The translations under genes and the position numbers were made by a program. Below are positions 36,201-48,583 of a stretch of DNA of 64,000 bases, piece after piece; position 1 is the stretch's first letter; each line of letters starts with the position of its first letter. This DNA is from Bryopsis sp. KO-2023 (lineage: Eukaryota; Chlorophyta; Ulvophyceae; Bryopsidales; Bryopsidaceae): contig BSYQ01000005.1 in NCBI GenBank assembly GCA_030272585.1, forward strand, positions 4,991,501-5,055,500. The letters run 5' to 3'. Under the pieces are notes generated by a model that worked only from the letters and a program-made list of their open reading frames with translations, ran no database searches and was not told the origin of the DNA.

Positions 36201-38553
36201 AAAACCGGTTTTGATCAAAAAAACGATTTTGCTTGATTCTTACAGCATGATTAGTCATCAGTTTTGCTATGTATATGTGCGTGGTGATATTTTTGATGTT
36301 TTGATTTTGTCCGGAATTTCAGAGGGGGAGAGATTTTCGCCGTCCTGAAGTACGATACGACCCTGAGGTGATTATCGAGTTGGCAGGAGGATCAAGCCCC
36401 TCGAAGGGGGTCAACACAGACTATGGAGACGAGTATATTCCGCTGTTTGGAACAAAGGGGGAGGTCGGACATGAAGGGAGCGCAGGCAGGGAAAACGAAT
36501 CTTTCATCTTTTTTTATTTTCTTTTATCTTTTATTATACCTCACCATCAGAACAGTTCTTTTCTAAGAAATGAATCGTTCCAAGGTATCCTCTTCGGCAG
36601 AAATCAAGCAGATCCCAACAGTATTCTGGAAATTTAAACAGTATTCTGGAAATTTGAAGCCCTGCTTTCCTATCCAAACAAATGGGATGAGCGTTTGAAG
36701 TCGGTGCAGAGTTGATTTTCCTAATTTGATTTGATTTAATTTTCTATTTAATTTTTGTTCAGGTCCACCTGACAATGGGATCAAAGATGAAGGAGATAGA
36801 CCTGGAGGACCTCCAATGGATGGTATGCATGATGTACGGTCAGTGGGGCCATCACCTTTTGGTCAGCCATTTGGGGAAGACGGGCCCAACGGGAGGTGAG
36901 ATTTTCCACAAGGAAATAAAAAAAAAAAAATAAATAAAAAATAAAAATAAAAATAAACTAAAAAAATAAAATAAAATATCGACTGAACGATGAATTGGCT
37001 GGCTTACTGAAAATAATTGTCATTGTTGGGGCAAATCACATGCTCATATCTGGTGTCTTTATCCTGTGGATAATGAAGCACTGGTAAGTCTGGATGCTCT
37101 TGTTGGAGAAATATATATCTTTCAGCAACAGGTCTCACGTGTCTTTTGTTCACAGCCCTGTGAAACATCCGGAGCCGCCACCAATGCCTCGCTCTCCTCA
37201 TGAGCCTTTCAAGATGGATGATACATGGGAGGATGCTCAAATGTTTGGCATGGAAAGACACCACATGCATCGAGGGGGGGCTGAAGTCGATCTGCAGCCA
37301 GGTGCTCTCGCAATCGGAATGGAAGACCCCATGCACCACCCTTGGCAAATGAATCCCCCAGACATGGGCGGGTATCGGAGAGACATGGGGCCCAGGCCTC
37401 CTCCCGATCGCCGAGACGATTTCCGAGGGATGCCTGAGCATTTCCCTGGATTTCGTGACAGACCTCCCTGGGGATATGGGGGATTTCCATGCGAACGCCC
37501 GGGTGACTGGGGATTCCGACCGGAATGGGAGATGGAGAGGCCACCGGAGTTCTGGCCTGGTGACAGAGGAGGTGGCTACCCGCGGATGTTTGAAGAGAGA
37601 CGATTTGAGGAAGGCATGCCCAGGAGGTTCGAGATGGAAGGTGGGGGAGGCCGAGGAGGCGGCGGCGGTGGCGGTGGTGGTAATGGTGGTGGGGATCGCT
37701 GGCGTGAGCCGCCAGCCATGCGAGACCGGGATTGGGGTCGAGATCATGAGCGGCCACGGGAGTATGAGCGTGAGCGCGACCGTGAGCGTGAGCGTGAACG
37801 AGACAGGGAGCGGGAAAGGGAGAACGATCGAGCTGATCGAGACAGAGACAGGGAGCGTGACAAAGAGAGGCGAGATAAGGATCGAGGGGATCGGTCCGAA
37901 CGTGGCGATCGTGACAGGGACAATGATCGGGAGCGTTACCACCGAGAGCGTGAAAGGAGCCGAGACAGGGATAGGGACAGGGAGCGTGACCGGGAGCGTG
38001 AGAGGTATCGGGAGGATCGTGACCGATACCACCACAAGCAGGATAGGAGTCGAGAACGGGACCGGGAGCGGGATCGTGAAAGGGATAGGTACAAGGATGA
38101 TCGAGACAGGCACTATCGAGATCGGGAGAGGGACAGAGAATATGACAGGGAGCGCAGACACGATTACGACCATGAGCGTGAGAGGGGCCGAAAACGGCAA
38201 AGAAGCTCGGAAAGGGAGTACAAAGAATCCAGGAGGCGTCGGGACTCGATCGATGTCAGAGAAAAGGAGGAAAGGGACCGGGGTCGAAGAGAGGATGATG
38301 GGTGAGTAGAGATCGAATCAACTGTTTGTACGTGTGGGAATCTGGTTTTCCGGGACTTCTGTCCGGTGCGTCGTCATTTTTCTGTGAGTGTGACTCTCGA
38401 TTTGGCTGACAGCTTCCACTTGTTTGGTTTGATGTCAGTCGAGGTAGAGATTATGAGAAAAACGTCTCAGAAAAGGAGGATTCACCCAAGGATAGCTCAA
38501 GAAATCAGCATGAGTCCCGTCGAAGTCAGAGAGATAGATCACATAAAGATTGA
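33218..38553 (+). CDS. FIP1: FIP1-like pre-mRNA 3'-end processing factor
   Basis: Thirteen exons: 33218-33332, 33520-33572, 33775-33892, 34051-34154, 34569-34851, 35042-35107, 35331-35490, 35702-35930, 36061-36141, 36323-36485, 36763-36895, 37156-38301 and 38439-38553. They sum to 2766 nt, giving 921 aa. The acidic N-terminus (EDDEFADFFG) is followed by Pro-rich stretches. The Fip1 motif lies at about residues 303-340 (PWAMPGVDVSDYFNYDMDEK, then WADYCKYVERHR). The tail is Gly-rich, then a long Arg/Glu/Asp repeat (about 37700-38260), ending in an RS-like end. Family knowledge: FIP1 is part of the CPSF complex, binds poly(A) polymerase and U-rich RNA, and guides polyadenylation in the nucleus. 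Intron 10 fits only as GC-AG (see findings). The RD/RE tail matches plant FIPS-type proteins. Confidence 0.92.
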
Positions 38554-39407
38554 CACATGTGGAAGCAAATTGTGGGGCTGGAAATGGTCGATTTTACACT
38601 GTCCGGAGACACCGGGTTGATGTGCATGTTGTTGAAACGACTAGGGAACTGTGCCTCGAAGCTGCACACCTTTTTTTTTTTGTTCTCTGGTTTCCTGGGA
38701 GGAGTTGATGTGGTTTAATTTTCTGTAGCTTTGAGGTGAACTCTAGGATGGGTGGTTCTTTGTTGATAATGCTTGATGAAAAAAGAAAAAAAAGAGTGTA
38801 CTTAATACAGTGGGGAAATTGCATAATGGGGGGTGTTGATTTGGAGGATTTGGGCGAAGAGGGGGTGGAAGGGTTTTTTTCTGGAGGGGGGGGGAATCTC
38901 GGGATTATGATTCACTAATGAACAGCATGACAGTTACATCACATCCACGATACTGGACCAAGGCTGGACGCGCGCGCTGACAGTTCCAACATACCCAATT
39001 TTGCATGAGTCTCTGGCCAGAGCCCCAGAAAATCACAACAGCAAGCGGGGAACTTTTCTTTATTTTACATCCACATCGAACGAAACCTGTGAAATGTGCC
39101 GATTCAGTCCGACGTGGAAGTAAAATGGAGCAGAGTTTCTGATTGCAGTTTTTCTCTAGCCAGCCACTTCTCCACCAAAGCCACCAACAGATTTTTTGCA
39201 GGAGAAATTTGTGGGAGTGGGGCCTTTCCTTTTGGCTCTTTTCCAACCGTGCACCGTCGGGGTGGCGAAGTCACACAATTGCGTGTGGAACCTATGGATG
39301 TTGATTCACTTTCAAAAGATGTTACAAGACCAGCGCGAGATGGTTAAAAAAAAACACATCATCCGTTGGCGCAGGAAGTTGGGGAACGGAGCGAACGCAA
39401 GTAGAAG
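38554..39407. other. Intergenic region between FIP1 and the SURP/G-patch gene
   Basis: FIP1 3' UTR followed by the upstream region of the next plus-strand gene. G- and T-runs occur (38860-38900). No further gene or RNA signal seen. Confidence 0.5.
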
Positions 39408-41701
39408 ATGGACAAAGGAATCAGTTTTTCGCTAGGGGGCTCAAAGCGGCCTGCGTCGGGGCCGGCCCGAGGGATCGTGGTGCCACGCGTTAACACGAAT
39501 CGAAAGAAATCCGTCGTGGACATTTTCGCGGAGGAAAGCGACGACGAGCACGACGAAGTCCAGGTGGACGCCAAGAAACCCCGCCGGGAGCAATCAGGTC
39601 CACCAGTGAAAAAATAGTCTTCCCTGTCCCCGGGTGGCTGTTTTTCTTTTCTGGATGTTTCTGTTCTGTGAAAAAAAAAGAAAGAAAGAAAAAAGAAACC
39701 ACAGAAAGGAAGACACCCGCAAAGAAGTTACGTGTGCTTGTATACGTACGTATATGGATGGGTCTCTAACTGTGGATTCCAGTCGCTGCTGCTGTATGTC
39801 CGCCCGACGACCCCACTGTCAGGCATGTCGCTGAGCGACTTGCTGAATTCGTTGCCAAGAACGGAAGGAATTACGAAGAGGTCACGAGGCAGCGGAATCC
39901 AGGAGACACCCCATTCAAGTAAGATGGCTGTGCTTTCTGTAACTCTTGCGAGAGGAATCTCGAAAAGGAAAGATGACGGATTATAGGTTACGCCTCGCTC
40001 TGTGGAAATACTGCAAAAGTTTGCAGGTCCAGCACCTCTGTTTTCGATTTTGGTTTGTGCCTTTTTTTGGCTGGACAGGTTTCTTTTTCACAGGAGTTCC
40101 CATGAGTATTTGTATTATGAGGCCAAGCTGAAGGAGTTCCAGTCCAAATCAGGTGGATAGTCAGCATGCCTGTTCAAAATAAAGACTCATAGGATCAAAC
40201 CCATTGATTCAACAAATTGTTTTTGGAAGGAAAACACCTCTTACAAAAAAGCAATTTTTTGGAATTTTTGGATTACATAAGCATTATCCAATACTTTCTT
40301 ATTGCTGACATACCTTTGACCACCCAATTCGAATTCCTGCTTGCCTCCAGATTGTACCTACACACAATTTTGCATGGGCTCATTGCAAACCTTGAATATG
40401 GAAGACTATCTCTTCAAATATTGGCAATCCCAATGTGCCTCCACACATGTTGATTGTTTTTTTTTCCTCCCCAGGGTTTGGATCAGGACATCAGCCGGAG
40501 CAGCAACATGTAGTTAACCAATCACAACCCCCACTACCACCTTTGCCTCCCCCACTCCCTCCGACCTCTCCACCTCCACAGCCACCGCCCCCACCACCTC
40601 CTCTTCCTCCAAATCCACCCCCTGGCTCAGCTGTCCCCCCGCGAGGAGGAGCTCCACAGCCAAAAAATCCAACACAAAGAAAATCACGATTCTCAGGGGG
40701 ATTCCAGAAAGATCCAGAAACGGCAGCTAAGCAAGCACTGGCGGCTGGAGACTCCATTGCAGCCATGAATGCATTCATGAAGCTGGCAGCCAAGCAGGAG
40801 GAATCCAGGCCAAAACAGCAACCCCAGCCAGTCCCACCAGTCCAGCCAGTCAAGCCAGTCACCCAGCTCCCGAAACACGTGCCTGTGGTAGAAATCAAGA
40901 AAGAGGTGAACATCCCTGTGCCTATCAAGAGTGAGGCGAAAGTCAAAGTTGAAATCGAGAAAGAGGAAGTGGGGGATGATGGTGTTGGTCCGAAGAAGCC
41001 GGAGTTACTGAACGATACGGCCTTCGAGAGGAGGAGAACTTATGCTGTTTATAAGGAAGATGGATCAAGGGGGCATCACATGCAGGTGAACAGTGGTTGC
41101 ATTTGTAATGAAGAAAAAATGCAAATATCCCTGGGACATTTTTCTTAACGTATTTCTACAGTTTCTGTGGTGATTTTTATAGCAGCAGAACCAGCACTGG
41201 GACTCGTAAATATGTTTCGAAAGATTCCAATTGGAAAGAGGAGGGGAGAGAGTTGTCGGCACTGGGTCATTTAAAAAAGAAGTGAATTTTTTTTCTTGAG
41301 TTTTAATTTAATTTAATTTCTTTTGTTTTTTTTTTCTTTTGCAGGACTTCATTCCTCAAGAGGAGTTGGCGAAATTCATGTCGAAATGCAGGGACGAATC
41401 CTCCCAGAATCATGCCAAAGCATTGGAGGAGCAAGCAAAGATCGGTGCGGACAATATCGGACATAAGCTCCTGTCCAGGATGGGGTGGAAAGAAGGCGAG
41501 GGCCTGGGTGCTCAAGGAAAGGGAATTGCAAAACCGGTGGAAGCTGGATCGGTCAAATCGGATAATTTGGGGTTGGGGGCTGCTGCAGTAGGGGATGTGA
41601 CGGAGGAAGATGATGTCTATGAGCAGTACAGGAAGAGGATGATGCTGGGGTATAAGTACAGACCAAATCCATTAGGCAACCCAAGAAGAGCATACTATTG
41701 A
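39408..41701 (+). CDS. SUGP1: SURP and G-patch domain protein (SUGP1-like splicing factor)
   Basis: Five exons: 39408-39597, 39783-39918, 40079-40152, 40475-41085 and 41345-41701. They sum to 1368 nt, giving 455 aa. The N-terminus MDKGISFSLGG is followed by an acidic/basic linker. The SURP module runs from about residue 64 to 125 (HVAERLAEFVAKNGRNYEE, TPFKFLFHRSSHEYLYY). A Pro-rich stretch comes next, then a linker rich in charged and Pro/Val residues. The G-patch spans about residues 373-418 (IGHKLLSRMGWKEGEGLG, then GKGIAKPVE). The end, YKYRPNPLGNPRRAYY, is typical of plant SURP/G-patch proteins. Family knowledge: SUGP1 acts in branch-site recognition and recruits a DEAH helicase through the G-patch. 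The acceptor at 40078 was chosen because it restores FKFLF in the SURP motif. Confidence 0.93.
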
Positions 41702-43664
41702 ACAGTGGGGGACTCGGAAGTGGATGAGAAAGGTTGATTTTGGAGGGGGGGGGGATGGGTTTTGGGTTTTTGGGGGGAGAAGGGGAAAGAAGGGTGGTGT
41801 TTTGTTTTGGTTTCATGTGGGTGGTGTTCAAGAGGGAGTTGGGATGCTCTCTGGAGTTTTTTGTTTGTTTGTTTGCTTTTTTTGTATGTGGGCTACTGAA
41901 GGAAGGAGAGAAATTTTCGCAGTAGAAGACGTGTGAGTGTTGTTGGAGGATGAGATGGCATGAACATCATGTAATGAGGAAAATTCGGTGTCATAAATCT
42001 TTGAATCTTGCTACCCTGTTTAGAAGGGTTTACGTACTTAGAAGGGCTCTTTGCTGAAAGTGTTGTGTGTGTTGTGGTCTTACACTACAAAGTAGAAATA
42101 ACTTCCATGCCCACATGATATCTCTTTTCTTCCCCCCCCCCCCCAAAAAAAAAGAAATGAGAGGAATGTTCAAAAAGAACATACGTGCAACAAAGCAAAG
42201 AGAGTGGGGAGCATAAACAAATCGAGTTTCGAAATTAAAAAAACACACGTGGTGGGAGAAAAGCTGGATCAGGCAAGAAGTCAGTGGCTCCAGTGGTGAT
42301 GGATGAGGGTTCAAATTCAAAGAAAAAAAAGAACAGAAATTCAAGCTCTTCAGTGGGTTCCTGCTGCATCCCATAATACGATTTCCTTGTGCAATCTACT
42401 ACAAAAAAAATGAATTTAAACGAATAAAATTATGTTGAAAGGGCTAATTCAGTTGGTTAGTTGCTGTGCAGTTTGGACAGTCAGAACTCTGGGTTGTGTG
42501 GTATTTGAAGGGACTTTGGTTGGAACAGAGAACGACCCTGTTCCAACCTTTTTACTGTTAAAAAAAGTCAATTTAACAATAGTAAATTACTAATTTATTT
42601 TAGATATTTCTTTGGGAATCTGACATGCAAGTACAGCAACCCTCCAAAGATTGGTTACAAGTTAGAAAAGTATAAAGTATGATGTGGAGGCAGTGTCTTA
42701 TTGTATTGAATGTGATGCTGAAGATAACCATGCCCCCAAGAGGGCCTTTATCTTTTGCATCGCAAGTAATGTATATACACATATAAATCTGATCACTGCA
42801 CAATGATTCCTGCAAAAACAATGATGAGTTCAGGCTGAGGTCATTCTGCAAATATTCCCAGAAGGTTCAACACAATACCTTAATTTTTAAGCCACCAATT
42901 TTTTAAGCCAAAAGATGCAGGAACCAGAGCAATTTTACACACACTATCAGCAACAGTCCCCAAAATTCTCAAATAAGAAAAGTTAGTCACCATAAAGTCT
43001 AGATTGAAATTTGAGTATCTCATATAAATCACAAAAAGAGCAACCAGACCACAACCTCCAAAGAAAGGAAATGATAGGAGCGAAACATGAAAGAACAGAC
43101 CCCCAGGCAAAAAGCTCTTTTTTGAAAAGATAAAAACAAACTCTTTTCCCTGGTTCTCATTAATCCATCGCTTCACAGAAAAACGAGGTCGAGCCCTGTC
43201 CAAACATCTCTCCACTCAGAAAAAAAAATCGACAACCCCAAATGAAAAGAAACAATTTTCCCCACATCCACACAAAAAATATCCTCCTCCTTAATTCTTT
43301 TCGAATTATTATGAAAAGAAAAAAAACAATGGCATCACTCAAATCAAGTTAGATGGGCAAAACACCTTCCACCAAATCTTTCTTGAATTGCTTCTGTTCC
43401 TAGCTAGTTGCAATGATGCAGACCGACTTTCCCTGAAAAAGTCGACCCACAAAATGCAGGTTGCAAAATAATCAAAGAAGAAAAAAGAAAAATGCAAAAG
43501 CAACAGAGTTTCTCACGAAATAACAAAAAAACAGGAGAAAAAAAAACAAGATTCGATGTTGAGGTATGATCTGTGGATTTTTATCAAAAAAACAAAATAA
43601 AAGTGCTCTAATGCAAAATTTCCCACAAAATCATCCATTTTTCCCTTCCATCAAGGGATTCACT
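41702..43664. other. Convergent 3' flanks
   Basis: This region lies between the ends of a plus-strand and a minus-strand gene, so it holds two 3' UTRs tail to tail. It is A/T-rich with several homopolymers. ORFs are short and unrecognised. No RNA gene, repeat family or mobile element identified. Confidence 0.55.
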
Positions 43665-45104
43665 TCAAGCAGCAACGAATTGCTGATTTCTTCCAGGGAG
43701 ACCATTGGACGCATAACCAACGCAGTTGTCTTTCCTCTCTTGTTCGCTCATGAGGGAATTGGTCAGACACCGGTTGCAAGCCTTAGGGTTGGGAGAATTG
43801 GCACAATCGATGCACTTCCACTTGAGGTCAGCACTGAGCGACTCCGAAATGCAAAGCCCACAGTTGTCCCTATCCTTAGTGTTGGTGCAAGAAGGGCACA
43901 GGGTTTCCTTGGTCCATTTATCGATTCCAAAAGTCATACACTCTTGGCAGAAATCCGGATCGGAGGTGTGGGAGCAGTGCAAGCAGCTCTGCCTCTTCAC
44001 ATCATTCTCCATGGTCTCAGTCAGACAGAAGGCACACTTCTCAGGGTTGGGCGTGTTCGCGCAGGCATGGCAAGTGGAAGATTTGATGTTTTTCTCGATG
44101 GAGAATGTCAGGCAGCCGATGCATGCTTCGGGATTCCATGTGTTTGCACAATGCACACATCCTGGCCTGAGAGAGTCGTCGATCGCAGAAGCCAGGCACT
44201 CGTTGCATTTGTATGGGTAATTTGAGCCAGCGCACTTTGGGCAAATCTCTGCCTTCAGTTCATTGTCAGCAGCTTCGGTGTAGCACTCCATGCAGGCCAG
44301 TGGATTGGGGGAGTTTGCACAGACTGGGCACTTGGGCTTCAGAAGCTGGAGAAACACAACAACAACAAGGGAAATGAAATGTGGATATTTCAGCGGGGAA
44401 CGTCCAAATGCACCTGAATTCATTCTTAAAAATAGAGAATTGGCGAGAAATTTCATGAATAATTTGTCGTACTGGCGCTACACCACCAAGCGTTGCTTGA
44501 TCAGGAGTTTCTCCAGCATTCAGGCCACCTACCTCGTCGTCGATGTTAGAAGCGAGGCATTCGTCGCACTTTGTGGGATTGCTCGAAGCTGCGCATTGAG
44601 TGCAGACGTTTTCCTTGATCTTGTCATTGATCGAAGACGCCAAGCACTCGACGCACCTCTCTGGATTTGGGCCATCAGCGCACCTCTGCGACCCAAACAA
44701 ACGTCAAGCTTGTTCAATGCGGTGCAAAACACATGCAGATCGACAAACCCCGCAGGACTTCCCACCACCGCCAAGCATGCATGCATGCGAGTCTGGGGGA
44801 ATCGATCGGTTCTTGTTCGAGTTTGACAGAGAATACATTCAGTCACCTTGCAGGTCTTTCGCTTCACCCAATCCGTGATGGGTTCTGCCAGGCAATCGAC
44901 GCAGATGTCGGGAGCGTTCGTGTCGGCGCAGCTTGGGCACTCGGCGCTCTTCAGCCATGTCGGGACGACTTCAGAATTGAAACAGCCCTGGCAAACCGCT
45001 TCCTGGCTCTTGCCCCAGCACTCTTGGCGGCCAGCAATCGCCAGTCCGCACAGCGCAGCCGCCATCACGACCGCGATCGAACTCCATGCATGGGTGCGTG
45101 CCAT
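43665..45104 (-). CDS. Secreted protein of about ten tandem C-x2-C-x8-C-x2-C repeats
   Basis: Three exons: 45104-44847, 44685-44533 and 44345-43665. They sum to 1092 nt, giving 363 aa. A signal peptide is clear (MARTHAWSSIAVVMAAALCG, with a likely cut near AIAG), so the product enters the secretory pathway. The mature part is almost entirely a repeat of about 27-29 residues. The pattern is Cys-x2-Cys-Ala-Asn-x2-Pro-Asn-Pro-x2-Cys-x2-Cys-Leu, then a polar helix-like linker (examples: CHACANTPNPEKCAFCL, CIDCANSPNPKACNRCL). I count about ten full units plus a degenerate first one. Four Cys per unit could make two disulfides, or bind metal. I do not recognise a named family. Intron positions between repeats suggest growth by unit duplication. 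Confidence 0.85.
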
Positions 45105-48100
45105 TGTGAAAGCCTGCAACAACGCTACAGCGTTTGAACATGCGCTCCCCTCTGATCGAGCCCAAAGGGAAAAAAACAAACCCGACGATTACCGAAGGAT
45201 CTCCTGATGGAAGGGTGTGAGAATGGAAAGCAAGTGTGTGTGCGCGTTTTCCTTCAGTCCGATCGTTTCTTAAATAGGGAGAGCGGCCTTGGGTACCTCG
45301 CACAATACCCAGGCGTGTTCGCCAGGGGTCACTCTCGTGGCAGACATGCCGGACAGGACGAGGCCTCGCGAAGGACTGAACAAAATGGTGCAATCGTTTA
45401 CCCACTGGCAGTTCGATCGTCAGTTGTGGTGATTCTGTAGGCAACATGCAATCATTGATTGATTGTGCTTTGCAACTTTTTGGGATTTTTCTCAAGTCTT
45501 CTCCTTGGATTTTGGGAAGTTTTTTGGGTGGGTTCTTTACATGGTGGTTGCATTTGTATTTTGCCGACATTATGGGGGGTGATGGCCTCTTTCTGCTTCA
45601 GTGTAATTATTGGGTATTTGCAGATCATTTCTTCCTTGTACTACTGCAAGAAAATTGGGGAAAGCTTCGAAATGCATAAAAAGACTTCAGAATTTGTGGT
45701 ATTTACATCTTTGCGTGCTCTCTTCTTTTTTATAGATGAGGTCAGGGTGGCAAAGTTTACCAGGGCATAGTTCGTCTAGCAGTATTTCTCCATGGTTTTG
45801 GTGTTGGTTGTTTTTTTGAGGGCGAAGACCATACCAGCATGTTTCTTCCAGTTTCTCTTGAAGTGTGTGTCTACAACACTCTGGATAAAACGCCTCTGCT
45901 AGCTATTGGTCGACGACCTCCACAAGTTCAGGCTGAGGGTGGGATGAATTCCCAACAAATCATTGATAAAGGGATAAAATTTGCCGAATTTGCCACACTA
46001 GTGGCGTTCTGCATGCTTGATAGAAACTGGGGAAGCGTATAACGAAGGTTTATGATGTTTTGGACAACACTCCGTGTAGAGGCGATCAGTTTGCAACAGC
46101 GATTGACCCCTGTTTTCGTGCCAAAAACCGATGCTTCAAGTGTGTAGTCACAAGAATAATCGACGATTTGAACCCCACAAAAACACAGGGGTTTTTTCCC
46201 ACTTCATCGCAACATCCAGACTAAATTAAATTTCCAGATCCCACCCCCCAGCAATTAAGATTGACCCACACACGTTTAGCTATCCCCCTGGATTTTTTTT
46301 TCTCCAACAGTTCACCACCCCGCTTGCAGTCGCTTAGGGAAAAAGACACCAAATTGAATTCCTTTTCATATAGAGACCTCTTTTTTTTTGGAAAAATTTA
46401 GTATAAACAAAAAAAGACAGCAAAATAAATATATATAATATATATACATGCAAAAAAAAAGAACATCATTGGTGGTCGCCTTCCTCCCCTCCATAGTTAT
46501 AAAGACACTTTTTTTATCCCCCTACACACACACCCTACCCACCCACCAAAAAAGATAGGCAAAAAAAAAGACAATTTTCCCTACCCTCCAACCGAGGTGT
46601 GGTTTTTCCAACTGTAGGCATGTGTCTGCAAATATATATCATATGTGATAATATTTCATAAATACATGTTGCATATATACTCAACTTGATTTGCTGAAAG
46701 CTACCGGCAAAAAAAGGCCCCCCTCCCCCCCTCCAAAAAAAGGAAACAGTCGAGCCTCATGCTGCGATGTCTGACAAAAATCATCAACCCTTGTCAAAAA
46801 ACTTATTGATCCAGACATCAAATCCAACCAACAACGATGCAGAGAAGGTCGACCTCTCTCTCTCCCCCACCCCCCCCAACCGAGTCCATTTCCATATACG
46901 TTGCCCATTTGTGTCTTTTTTTTGTTTCTATTTATCAATAATCCTAACCGAATCCCCGAGCAAATTTGTAATGGAAGCCTAATTTTGACTCTAGCTCCTA
47001 TCCCCCCCAAAAAGGAAAAAAGATTTTTTTTTCCCCCATCATTAAGCTAAAACCTTCAATGACAAAGTGTCTCTACGTGCGTCTGTGTTGCTATTTCTTT
47101 TCTTGACTCAGTCTTTTTTTACTCATGATTTCTCCCCCCCCCCAAACCTTCTCCGCAATTTTTCCTTTCTTTGAATCCCGAGATCACACTTTTTGCCCCC
47201 ACCCTCTCATTCTTTTTTTAAAGAAAAGTCTCCCACTTTTCGTCGGACCCCGTGCGATTTTCTTTTTTTTTGTAATCTTGAATCTATGACAATAGCGACA
47301 CCACTCATTAATTTTTTTTAAAGAAAAAACTTATTTAGAAAAACGAGGGGGAAGGGGCATGTACCATACCCATCATGCCAGCCTCTTTTGTTTCCCTTAT
47401 GGATTTTTTTGTTTTTTGTTTTCCCCCGGAAACAAAAAATGCATAGTCTTTTGTTTCGAAGAGAGGGATTATCTTTTGAAAAAAACCTCCAAAAAAATTG
47501 ACATTTTCTCTCTCTCTCTTTTGCATATGCACACACACACACACTCTTTTCTCACTCAAAAAAAAAAAAAACAGAACGGAGCAATTTCATTCTCTGTTTT
47601 TCTTTTCCTGGCTTTATATTAATGTTACAAATACGAAATTGACAAAAAAAAATCTCACTCTCACTCTCTCTCTCTCTTTTTTTTTCTCTCCAAGAGACGA
47701 TGCTTTCTTTTTTTAACCTTTTTTTTTTTTCAACTTGTTTTTCACCTTCCCTTTTTTCTTTTTAAATCTTCTTTTAATGACCAAGAACGGAACGTAGCGT
47801 TCGCATCCCTCTCTGATTTTCACATCTCCCGTCCAAAAATAGAAATTGCACATTGCAGAATAGGTTTTGAAACAAAAAACAACAAATAACAGCAAAAAGA
47901 TTCAAGAAAAACAAAGACTTTGTGTCAGGGTTAATATAGATATCCCCTTTTGCTTTCAATACAACACAGCATTATTGCCCGATTCTTTGTCCAGTTTAAA
48001 AAACACACACCAAACCAACCGTTCTTTTTTTTTTTTTTTTTAACCCGGAGTTGTTTTTTGTTTCTTTTTTTTATATGTTAAATGTTAGTTCTTAAAATTC

Positions 48101-48583
48101 GAAATTGCGGAGGGTTTCAAACAAGGGCAAGTAAAGAAAAAAAAAAGAAAGAAAGAAAAATGCATTGTGTAACCACCAACCCCCAAGACTTTTCTTTTCT
48201 TTATCTTCTTTCCAAAACCCCAATCTTATACTAGGAGAACCAAAAAAAAAAAAACAAGAACGAAAAAACATCCTGCACGAAAATGTGCAAAAAAGCGTCA
48301 AACCCCCCCAAAACAGCCAACAAAAAAAACACATAAATCGATTAATCAGAATGAAACCCCTTGAAACTTTTGTTTTTTTTTCCTCATATCAACTGTTGCT
48401 GATTCTCTTTTCATTTTCGACCGTATTGTTATAATGAGATTGAACTCTTTGTGCAAATTTATCCACGAGCCATGCTTTTTCTTTTTTTTTACCTTTTTTC
48501 CTTATCATTTGTTTCTAACCCACCACGCACCCCACCCTAAACCCCCCACCGATTTTTTTTCTTCTGGAAATCTTTTCAATCAA
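45105..48583. other. Long low-complexity intergenic region
   Basis: The low end carries the promoter of the cysteine-repeat gene; the high end is the 3' flank of the U-box gene. Between about 46250 and 48540 the sequence is dominated by poly(A), poly(T), poly(C) and (CT)n/(AC)n tracts, with no ORF above 110 codons that looks real. A short ORF at 45839-46042 ends in an ordinary-looking segment but has no recognisable family. Confidence 0.55.

Noticed and set aside
37004-38200. 398-codon minus-strand ORF rich in Val, Pro, Ile and Ser
   Set aside because: It is the antisense of the Arg/Glu/Asp repeat of FIP1; the purine-rich codons leave that frame free of stops. Sense exons have splice sites and family motifs.
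43566-44225. 219-codon plus-strand ORF over the cysteine-repeat gene
   Set aside because: Antisense shadow of a repeat-coding exon whose own frame has a regular Cys pattern and a signal peptide.
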